DNA from: DATGMB01 sp035293845
GTDB lineage: Bacteria; Acidobacteriota; Terriglobia; Bryobacterales; Bryobacteraceae
NCBI GenBank assembly: GCA_035293845.1
Contig: DATGMB010000052.1
Location: 1 to 23,088 of the forward strand
Direction: 5' to 3'
Length of the DNA: 23,088 nt
The position numbers and the translations under genes are program-made. The notes under the pieces are model-generated. The model was not told where the DNA came from. It searched no databases and saw only the letters and a list, made by a program, of their open reading frames with translations. This document shows, in pieces, positions 7,427 through 13,536 of the stretch; positions within the stretch are counted from its first letter, which is position 1; the number at the start of each line of letters is the position of its first letter.

Positions 7427-7871
7427 TCCACGCCATCGCGGTCACGAACAGCGAGGCCGCCAGCATCGAGCCGTCGCGCAGCAGCGTCTTCCAGGAGATC
7501 GCCTCGCCCGGCCCGAAGCAGCCGCAACTGATCTCCTGGCCCTTCAGGTAGGCCCGGACGATCAGCGTCAGGAAGACCACGAGCAGCGCCGAAACGGCCG
7601 TCGCCGCCGGCCGCACCAGCCAGCGTCCGGCGATCAGCAGGATGCCCAGCAGCAGCTCGAACCACGGCAGCGTCTTCGCCAGCGCCTCGACGGCCCACGC
7701 CGGCAGCAACTGGTAGGAGTCGATCGCCATCGCAAAGAGCTGCCACGGCAACAGGTGCAGCCGCCCTCCAGCGAACTGGAAGAGCTTGGTATAGGCCGCG
7801 TACGCGAACACCGCCCCGAGGGCGATCCGCAGCACGACATACGCCCGCCGAAGGTGCTTACTTGAGGCCAT
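7338..7871 (-). CDS. MauE/DoxX-like membrane protein
   Basis: 177 aa with about four hydrophobic helices: near 10-28, 45-60, 68-84, and 88-107 before the cysteine motif, with a further hydrophobic stretch at 134-150. The motif SCGCFG (115-120, C116 and C118) after the fourth helix is characteristic of MauE/DoxX-like proteins, some of which are thought to move reducing or oxidising equivalents to periplasmic thioredoxins. The start ATG (7871) lies 14 nt inside the end of the upstream DsbA-like gene, so the two are probably translationally coupled. The C-terminal about 27 residues (after RRRSPQP) are low-complexity and encoded opposite the 3' end of pncA. The inferred role is redox partner of the two DsbA-like proteins. 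An unrelated quinone-linked DoxX function is the alternative. Confidence 0.8.
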   Translation of the reverse strand: MASSKHLRRAYVVLRIALGAVFAYAAYTKLFQFAGGRLHLLPWQLFAMAIDSYQLLPAWAVEALAKTLPWFELLLGILLIAGRWLVRPAATAVSALLVVFLTLIVRAYLKGQEISCGCFGPGEAISWKTLLRDGSMLAASLFVTAMAWISRRRSPQPMTASLPTNTLPPEPAGPVGD

Positions 7872-8451
7872 TGAGTAAGGACTGGAGCAGCTCGTACCGC
7901 ATCGGCCACGGCAATGCCATGTGCTGCGGCCTGGTGATGAACAGCGAGGGCGTGGAGTTCACCCGCTCTCTGGCGCCGGCGTCGATATCCTGCTGCACCT
8001 CCGCCGCCACCGACGGGTCTTTCATCAGCGCCTGGACCTTCTTCTGCTGCTCCGGCGAAAGCACCGTTGCGACCGTCTCCCACACCTTCCCGGTCTGCTC
8101 CCAGCTCGTCTGGTTTTTGAACAGCACGTCCGCCACCGGCTGGTAGATCTGCAGCCGCGCCGCGGCCGTCGCGTAGTTGGCCGCCTCGCGCGAGTACTTG
8201 TGCGCCGGGATGTTCAGCGGGAACTCGTGGCTGATCACCGCCAGCCTGCCGGTCTGTACATACTCCCGGATTAGCCGCGGCAGCATCTCCTCGTGGAACA
8301 TCTTGCAGGCAGGGCACTCGAAGTCGCTATAGACCTCGAGCACGATAGGCGCGTTGGGCCGCCCCAGCACCTTACCCGTGTCCACCGCCGGCCCGGCCGC
8401 CAGGCATGGGAAGAGCCCGCACAATGCGAGCAGCATTACCTTCATGTTCAT
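7858..8451 (-). CDS. DsbA-like exported thioredoxin-fold protein (CPAC)
   Basis: 197 aa. The N-terminal hydrophobic stretch (about 4-20) acts as a signal peptide, so the protein is probably periplasmic. Active site CPAC at 46-49 (SDFECPACK) and cis-proline motif NSTPSLF (T167-P168) are both intact, as is an inserted helical domain (about 85-160) of the DsbA/Thioredoxin_4 type. Expected activity is disulfide formation or isomerisation of exported proteins. It is the downstream paralogue of the CPHC gene at 8505-9101, with which it shares VLFKNQ/ALFKNQ, GKVW-T-A-VL and QKKVQ stretches. ATG at 8451 is used; an ATG two codons inside is possible. No clear Shine-Dalgarno sequence. The VGDWG-free N-terminus argues against repeat insertion here. 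No canonical lipobox, since the residue before Cys16 is Pro. Confidence 0.88.
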   Translation of the reverse strand: MNMKVMLLALCGLFPCLAAGPAVDTGKVLGRPNAPIVLEVYSDFECPACKMFHEEMLPRLIREYVQTGRLAVISHEFPLNIPAHKYSREAANYATAAARLQIYQPVADVLFKNQTSWEQTGKVWETVATVLSPEQQKKVQALMKDPSVAAEVQQDIDAGARERVNSTPSLFITRPQHMALPWPMRYELLQSLLNGLK

Positions 8452-8504
8452 ACTGTATCAACACCGCCCAGAGGCGATAAATGCCGCGGGAGATGACGCG
8501 GCGC

Positions 8505-9101
8505 TTACTTCGCCATGCCGTCGATCATCGACTTCAGGAAGCCGTAGTTCAGGTTCTGCGCCGGAACCGGGAAGCGCTGCGGGCCGTGCGTCACCACCAT
8601 GGTCGGGGTCGAGTTGACACCCATCGCGACGCCCTCCTGGTACTCGCGTTCCACCTCGCTCTTGACGGATTCCGACTTCGCCAGTTCCTGCACCTTCTTC
8701 TGCTCGCTCGCCGTCAGGACGCTCGCCACCGTGTCCCAAACCTTGCCGTTCACGGCCCACACCGCCTGGTTTTTGAAGAGCGCGTCGGAGACCTGCTCGT
8801 ACTTGCCGATGCGCCCCGCCGCGGTCGCGTACTCGGCCGCTTCGCGCGCATACGGGTGGTAGGGGCCGTAGAGCGGGAACTCGCGGTGCACCAGGTACAC
8901 CTTGCCGGTGTTGACGAAGTCGCGCTGGACCAGCGGCAGCGTCTCCTCGTTCAACGCTTTGCAGTGCGGGCAGTCGAAGGACTCGAACACCTCCATCACG
9001 ATCGGGGCGGTCGGGCTGCCCAGGGCCTTCGCCTTATCGATCTCCGGCGTCGACGCCATACAGGGCAGGAGAACGGCGAGTGCGAGTGCGTAGCGCTTCA
9101 T
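8505..9101 (-). CDS. DsbA-like exported thioredoxin-fold protein (CPHC)
   Basis: 198 aa periplasmic thiol-disulfide oxidoreductase candidate. Signal peptide MKRYALALAVLLPCMAS. Active site CPHC at 44-47, the same dipeptide as in classical E. coli DsbA, in ESFDCPHCK. The cis-proline loop VNSTPTMVV (T165-P166) is intact. The helical insertion (about 85-155) matches the neighbouring CPAC paralogue. CPHC usually marks a strongly oxidising enzyme, while CPAC may differ in redox potential, so the tandem could divide oxidation and isomerisation or reduction; that split is inference. AGGAG (9105-9109) precedes the ATG by only three nt. Immediately upstream is a 12-bp tandem duplication (9111-9134). 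The gene lies 40 nt downstream of the response regulator on the same strand. Confidence 0.9.
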   Translation of the reverse strand: MKRYALALAVLLPCMASTPEIDKAKALGSPTAPIVMEVFESFDCPHCKALNEETLPLVQRDFVNTGKVYLVHREFPLYGPYHPYAREAAEYATAAGRIGKYEQVSDALFKNQAVWAVNGKVWDTVASVLTASEQKKVQELAKSESVKSEVEREYQEGVAMGVNSTPTMVVTHGPQRFPVPAQNLNYGFLKSMIDGMAK

Positions 9102-9110
9102 ACACTCCTA

Positions 9111-9134
9111 TTCTAAGGGATCTTCTAAGGGATC
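9111..9134. repeat. Tandem 12-bp duplication between response regulator and dsbA-like gene
   Basis: TTCTAAGGGATC occurs twice in direct succession (9111-9122, 9123-9134). On the minus strand it sits between the response-regulator stop (9142-9144) and the start of the CPHC thioredoxin gene (9101), just upstream of its AGGAG. It may be a duplicated binding site or simple slippage; the sequence alone does not decide. Confidence 0.8.
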
Positions 9135-9141
9135 GGCGGCG

Positions 9142-9621
9142 CTAGAGAAACGCCTCGATCAGCCGGCGCTGCACCGTCTTCAGGCGGCTGTTGGCGCCGT
9201 CGAGCGCCTCCACCTTGTCGCGCAGCTCGCGGTAGAGCTCCGCCCGCTCCGCGCCGCTGCGGATGACCAGCAGCAACTGCGCGTTGTCCCACGGCTTCTC
9301 CAGGTACTGGAACAGCGCGACCTGGTTGATCGCCTGGATCGCGCTCTGCTTATCGGCGTGTCCGGTCAGCAGGACGCGGCTGGCTTCCGGCTGCAGCTCC
9401 TTGATCCGAGTCAGGAGCTGGATGCCGTTCATCTTGGGCATGAGGTAGTCCGAAACGGCCACGTCCACCGGATTCGCGGCCGCAAAGCGCGCGGCCTCTT
9501 CCGGGTCGGTGAAGCCGTGGACCGTGAAATCGGTCTCAAGCTGCAAGAACGCTCGAATGCTGGTGATGACCATCTCCTCGTCGTCGACGATCAGAACCGT
9601 GGGTTGCCGCCGTTGGCTCAA
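9142..9621 (-). CDS. Single-domain response regulator with C-terminal coiled coil
   Basis: 159 aa. A complete receiver domain with acidic pocket D13-D14, phospho-acceptor D58 (VAVSDYLMP), T86 (LLTGH) and K109 (LEKPW) is followed by a charged helical tail (about 123-155, ERAELYRELRDKVEALDGAN), probably coiled coil. There is no DNA-binding or enzymatic output domain, so it likely acts by protein contact or relays phosphate. The receiver resembles RpfG-type regulators without their HD-GYP domain. The start is a TTG overlapping the TGA of the upstream histidine kinase (TTGA), supported by AAGGAGG eight nt upstream. The cognate partner is most simply the kinase encoded immediately before it. Confidence 0.9.
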   Translation of the reverse strand: MSQRRQPTVLIVDDEEMVITSIRAFLQLETDFTVHGFTDPEEAARFAAANPVDVAVSDYLMPKMNGIQLLTRIKELQPEASRVLLTGHADKQSAIQAINQVALFQYLEKPWDNAQLLLVIRSGAERAELYRELRDKVEALDGANSRLKTVQRRLIEAFL

Positions 9622-10379
9622 ACTCCCATCCTCCTTGTCTGCCGCAATGGAATGCGGACGTGAAACGTGGCGCCCTTGCCGGGCTGGCTTTCGAAACCGA
9701 TCGCTCCGCCGTGCGTCTCCTCGACGATCTCCCGCGAGATCGCCAGGCCCATCCCGGCGCCTTCGCCCACCGGTTTGGTGGTGAAGCCCGCCCGGAACGC
9801 GCGTGCCTGCTCCTCCGGGCTCATGCCTCGGCCGCTATCCGCGACGGCGATATGGACGGCGCCGTCTTCGATGCCGGTTGTCACCCGGATGACGCCCTCG
9901 CCCTCAATGGCCTGCCCCGCATTCACCAGCAGGTTGAGCAGGACCTGCGCGAGCAACTGCGGGTAGCACTCCACCTCCGGCAGCTCGCCGAGCTCGGTTT
10001 CGACGCTGATGCGGCGGCCGAATTCGGCCTCCGTCAGCTTGAGCGTGTCCAGCACGAGCCGGTTCAGGTCCGTGCGGCGCGGCTCCCCCGCATCCGTGCG
10101 GGACAGCGTCTTGAGCCCGCGGATGATCGAGCGGATGCGCTCGCAGGCGATGCGGTCCACCGCCGCCAGGTTCTGGCACGTAGCGGCCAGACGCCCGGCC
10201 TTTTCGAGCGCCTCCGGGCTGCCATCGGCGAGCAGCGGCTGCATCAGCTCGAGCGACCGCACGATGACTTCGGTGTTCGAGAAGATGGCGCCCAGCGGCG
10301 TATTGATCTCGTGCACGACACTTGCCAGCAGCCGCCCGATGGCCGCCATCTGGTGCAGTTCGGCCGCCGGCGAGCTCAT
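9618..10379 (-). CDS. Soluble sensor histidine kinase (HisKA + HATPase)
   Basis: 253 aa cytoplasmic kinase without membrane segments or its own sensory domain. Phospho-acceptor H23 in SVVHEINTPLG (H-box), N-box LLNLLVNAGQAIE (about 147-159), G1 box DSGRGMS (181-187), F-box-like AFRAGFTTKP (194-203) and G2 box GAGMGLAISR (207-216). The ATG at 10379 overlaps the upstream cNMP-fold gene as ATGA, with GGTGGAG just before it. The reading frame stays open further upstream (to 10934), but that part is antiparallel in composition and lies within neighbouring genes, so it is rejected. Having no input domain, it probably receives its signal from the cNMP-fold and NTT-HEAT proteins encoded upstream. It should phosphorylate the next gene's receiver. 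Confidence 0.9.
   Translation of the reverse strand: MSSPAAELHQMAAIGRLLASVVHEINTPLGAIFSNTEVIVRSLELMQPLLADGSPEALEKAGRLAATCQNLAAVDRIACERIRSIIRGLKTLSRTDAGEPRRTDLNRLVLDTLKLTEAEFGRRISVETELGELPEVECYPQLLAQVLLNLLVNAGQAIEGEGVIRVTTGIEDGAVHIAVADSGRGMSPEEQARAFRAGFTTKPVGEGAGMGLAISREIVEETHGGAIGFESQPGKGATFHVRIPLRQTRRMGV
9630..9636 (-). promoter_or_regulatory. Ribosome binding site selecting the TTG start of the response regulator
   Basis: On the minus strand AAGGAGG is followed by an eight-nt spacer and TTG at 9621-9619. The spacer includes the kinase's last ATG GGA GT. This strong site inside the end of the kinase gene decides the TTG start, which overlaps the kinase stop as TTGA. Confidence 0.8.
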
Positions 10380-10801
10380 TGCTCCACCAGCTTGCGGAAC
10401 CGGCCCACCAGCGTGGAGAAGATGGCGGACGTGATTTCGCTGTTGTCGGAAAGCAGGTCGTAGAAGTCGTCGCGGCCGATGCGCAGCAGGCGCGTGTCCT
10501 CGAGCGTCCGAGCCGTCACCGGCATCGCATCGTTCTCGTCGAACAGCGCCCACGCGCCGAGCACGTCGTTCTGCCGCGCGACCGTCAGCGCCTCGCCGTT
10601 GCGGGCCAGTTCGACCGCGCCATCGACAATGACGTACAGCGCATCGGCGGGCTGCGACGGCTCGATGACCGGCTTGCCCGGCCCAAGCCGGGTTTCCCGC
10701 GCGATCGCGCCGATGCGCGCCAGTTGCTCGGGGGAAAGCCCGCGGAACAATTCCACGCCCTCGAGCGCGATCACCTTTTCGACGATGTTGAGTTCGGGCA
10801 T
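10376..10801 (-). CDS. Stand-alone cyclic-nucleotide-binding-fold protein
   Basis: 141 aa. Sequence order matches a cNMP-binding domain: helix A (VELFRGLSPEQLARIGAIA, about 16-34), beta roll (ALYVIVDGAVELARNGEAL, about 54-72), phosphate-cassette region (DVLGAWALFDEN, 79-90) and a final helix (RIGRDDFYDLLSDNSEI, about 107-123). There is no DNA-binding or kinase domain. Compared with the CAP/PKA cassette (G-E-x-x-L...R-S/T-A), the Glu is replaced around A83/W84 and the Arg-Ser pair aligns with M93-P94, so canonical cAMP/cGMP binding is doubtful. It starts 5 nt after the NTT-HEAT stop and overlaps the kinase start by four bases. Fold fairly secure, ligand unknown. Confidence 0.87.
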   Translation of the reverse strand: MPELNIVEKVIALEGVELFRGLSPEQLARIGAIARETRLGPGKPVIEPSQPADALYVIVDGAVELARNGEALTVARQNDVLGAWALFDENDAMPVTARTLEDTRLLRIGRDDFYDLLSDNSEITSAIFSTLVGRFRKLVEQ

Positions 10802-10806
10802 AAGCT

Positions 10807-13521
10807 TTACGCCGCCAAAGCCGCCTCCGCGGAGCGGGCGACCTCGCAGATCTCGTCCTGCGAGAGTTCGCCCGCCTGATGGATCTCGGGCGCGAGGCTC
10901 CGGAGCTGCAACTCCGCCGCCGCTGCCATGGCACAGGCCATCAGCCAGGGATCGTGCGAATGGATCAGCTCGCGGATCACCTCCTCGGCGCCCCGGATCT
11001 CCACGCCGTAGAGTTCCTTGCCGTGCTCCAGGACGTGTTCGGGTGCGTCGAGCAGCGGCAGCAGGATGCGCTTCAGTCCATGGTCCAGCGTGTTGTCCAG
11101 GAACTCCAGGGCGGCGGTGGCCTCCTCGTGGCGCTGGCGCGCGACGGCCAGATACGCGGAGTAGATCTCCTTCGGCGGGTAGCGCAGGCCGAGCAGCCGG
11201 AACAGCCGCTCGAGCGTGCGGTCCAGCCGGTCCTGAATCGTCAGAGCGAGCAGGCGGGCCGCTGTGTGCCGGCTGCCCGGATACTCCTGGAAGGGATGCA
11301 GCGCCGCGTTGAGCTCATAGTAATGGCGCGCTTCGGCCAGGATCTGGTCCGTGATGAACTGGTGGTCGAAGTAGAGCCCGGAGGCGGTTTCGCGGAGGTG
11401 GTTCAGCGCTTTCAGAACCGCAACCCGCACCGTAAGATCGGGGTGTCCGGCCGCGGCCAGGAGCACATCGACGGCGCGCTGATCCGGGATGTTCTTGAGG
11501 ACGCGCGGAACCTGCCGGCGCACGCGCGGCGGCACCGATTCATCGAGCAGGATGTCGGAGAGCGTGCCGCAAATCGCCGGCCCGAATGCGGCCAGCGCGG
11601 CGATGGCATCGGCTCGCACGCGCGGACTCCCCAGCGCGTGGATCAGGGGGAAGAGACAGCCGCGATCCTTGAGAGTAGCGGCGGAGCGGCAGGCCGCGGC
11701 GGCCGTAGCCGGATCGGAATCTTCGATCAGCCGGCACAGCAGCTCGCGCGGCTCCTCCGGGCAAGCCGCGAAAGCGGCGGCGGCGATGGTCCGGCGTTTC
11801 GGGTCGGGCGATGCCGCCTCGCGCTCCAGCCAGCCACCCCCCAGCGCCTGGCGGGCCGCGTCCGGATCGTCGCGCAGAACGTCAAGGGCGGCGATCGCGA
11901 TCGCAGGCTCGCCCGATTCCAGGAAACCGGCGGCCAGCCGCGCTCGATCCGGCGACACCGTCACGGCGTATGCCGCTTCGGCGGCGCTGCGCGCCGGTTT
12001 GCCCCATTTGAGGTCCGGGTAGCGGATCGCAGCCGCGATCTCATAAGCCTTGTCGCGCAGTTCGCCGTGCGATGACGCGACGGCGGTGCGGAGCAGCGGC
12101 CGGATGTCGTAGTCGGGCACTTCGGCGAGCAGGCCGATGGCGTAGGCCGCCTGGCGCGGAGCGCCGGATTCCACCGTCGATTCGAGCAGCTTGATGGTCG
12201 CGCCGTCGTGTACCGAGATGCGCGCCGACTCGAAATCGAGCTGCCGCGCCGCGAACCGCTTGCGGATCGTGCTGACGTACTCGCGGCGGGCCAGATGCGA
12301 GAAGTAGATCCAGGGCACGCACAGCGCCATGACGACCACCGCGATGCCCCGCACGCCGAGGTGGAACACGCTGGTAGTCAGCAGCAGAAGCAGCACGCCG
12401 CCCAGGCCGCGCGATACGCGGTCCACGCAGATATCGATGAAGGCCTTGACGCGGTTGCGGAGCTCCTGCGGCAACGGCATGTACAGCAGCTCCATGCCGG
12501 TCCGGTTCAAGGTGTAGCGGGTGGAGGCTTCCGTCAGGCGCACGGCGCTGGCTGCGGTGATGCCGGGTGTGAGTATGGTCGCGATAGAAGCCAGCAGGAT
12601 GCTCACCGGGCTGATCTGCAAGGTGCCGCCGACGCCGAACCGGCGGACAATGGCCGCCGTCAGGAAGAGCTGGAATACGAACTCCGTCAGATTGAGGTAG
12701 AGACCATAGAACTGCCCGAAAAACGCGGTGAGCTGGTCGCCCGTGTGGCCGGCGCGCGCCATTACCTGGAACTGGTATTCGACCAACGTATCGACCAGGT
12801 ACATCGCGACCATGATGCCGACGATCACCTGCAGGTGTCGCGTGCGGCTGAGATCGCGGGCAATCGTAGAGAAGGAGAAGTCGGTATCCTCGTTCTGCGC
12901 CGCGCGGGCATGCCCGATGGCGTCGCCGGCACCCAGAATGGCGGCGCGGAAAGCGGCATAGGCGAGCACCACCATCACCGCGCTCGCGAGCATCAGGTTC
13001 CGCGTGCCGATCAGCAGCGCGGCGCGGCTCGTAAACTCTCCGCCGAAAGCCGCGCCCAGGACCATTGCCATGCCAAGCAGCGGATAGAGGCGCTTGGCCT
13101 CGCGGGCATCGAAAAGGTTGCTCGCCACCAGCCAGCCCTGCGCTACCAGCACAATACTGAACAGGCTGACGAAGATATTCAGGACATACACCATCCACGG
13201 CAGGCGGATGAACACCCACATCGCGACCAGCGCCGCCACGGAGAGCGACATCGTCCCCAGCACCGCGGCGCGCAGGGAAGTCTTGGCCGCAAGTTTGCTG
13301 TAAAGATACGCGAAGGCGCCGCCGAAGATGGCCATGAGGATATAAAGCGACGGCAGCCTGTCGATATCGAACTTTGTGAGGAACATCGCACGGGAAACGG
13401 GCTTGAGGATGTAGTACGCAAACAAAATGCAGAGCAGGTAAACGAACATCGACCAGGTCCGCAAATGCTCGCCCGGTCTGATATCGAACAGTTGGCGCCT
13501 GAGAGATCGTAGCCGATTCAT
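10807..13521 (-). CDS. NTT (ATP/ADP translocase-like) membrane domain fused to HEAT-like repeats
   Basis: 904 aa. Residues about 22-410 form 10-12 membrane helices. Family marks of the TLC/NTT nucleotide transporters are visible: LYILMAIFGGAFAYLYSKL (59-77), the loop FDAREAKRLYPLLGMAMVLG (137-156) and MELLYMPLPQELRNRVKAFI (343-362). Residues about 430-890 are soluble alpha-helical repeats with HEAT-like units (e.g. DPATAAAACRSAATLKD, SPRVRADAIAALAAFG, PDLTVRVAVLKALNHL). NTT-HEAT fusions are known from free-living bacteria, but their job is not. By-eye alignment with plant/chlamydial NTTs suggests E141 and E248 retain key acidic positions, while the positions of two essential lysines read R44 and M343, so nucleotide exchange is uncertain. 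Start ATG 13521 with AGGGA nine nt upstream; the first gene of a coupled unit with cNMP-fold, kinase and regulator genes. Confidence 0.88.
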   Translation of the reverse strand: MNRLRSLRRQLFDIRPGEHLRTWSMFVYLLCILFAYYILKPVSRAMFLTKFDIDRLPSLYILMAIFGGAFAYLYSKLAAKTSLRAAVLGTMSLSVAALVAMWVFIRLPWMVYVLNIFVSLFSIVLVAQGWLVASNLFDAREAKRLYPLLGMAMVLGAAFGGEFTSRAALLIGTRNLMLASAVMVVLAYAAFRAAILGAGDAIGHARAAQNEDTDFSFSTIARDLSRTRHLQVIVGIMVAMYLVDTLVEYQFQVMARAGHTGDQLTAFFGQFYGLYLNLTEFVFQLFLTAAIVRRFGVGGTLQISPVSILLASIATILTPGITAASAVRLTEASTRYTLNRTGMELLYMPLPQELRNRVKAFIDICVDRVSRGLGGVLLLLLTTSVFHLGVRGIAVVVMALCVPWIYFSHLARREYVSTIRKRFAARQLDFESARISVHDGATIKLLESTVESGAPRQAAYAIGLLAEVPDYDIRPLLRTAVASSHGELRDKAYEIAAAIRYPDLKWGKPARSAAEAAYAVTVSPDRARLAAGFLESGEPAIAIAALDVLRDDPDAARQALGGGWLEREAASPDPKRRTIAAAAFAACPEEPRELLCRLIEDSDPATAAAACRSAATLKDRGCLFPLIHALGSPRVRADAIAALAAFGPAICGTLSDILLDESVPPRVRRQVPRVLKNIPDQRAVDVLLAAAGHPDLTVRVAVLKALNHLRETASGLYFDHQFITDQILAEARHYYELNAALHPFQEYPGSRHTAARLLALTIQDRLDRTLERLFRLLGLRYPPKEIYSAYLAVARQRHEEATAALEFLDNTLDHGLKRILLPLLDAPEHVLEHGKELYGVEIRGAEEVIRELIHSHDPWLMACAMAAAAELQLRSLAPEIHQAGELSQDEICEVARSAEAALAA

Positions 13522-13536
13522 TGTCCGGGGTCCCTA

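Noticed and set aside
8505..9101. Lipoprotein signal for the DsbA-like proteins (LLPC, LFPC)
   Set aside because: Proline at -1 of the Cys does not fit the lipobox consensus; a normal Sec signal peptide is more likely.
10380..10934. Upstream extension of the soluble histidine kinase frame
   Set aside because: It overlaps the cNMP-fold and NTT-HEAT genes completely and is Arg-rich without similarity; the ATGA overlap start at 10379 fits the kinase H-box position.
12208..13512. 434-codon plus-strand open frame
   Set aside because: It lies antisense to the NTT-HEAT gene, with His/Arg/Gln-rich low-complexity translation and no domain; a high-GC shadow frame. The same applies to the long antisense frames over the ATP-binding, pncB, ADOP and kinase genes.
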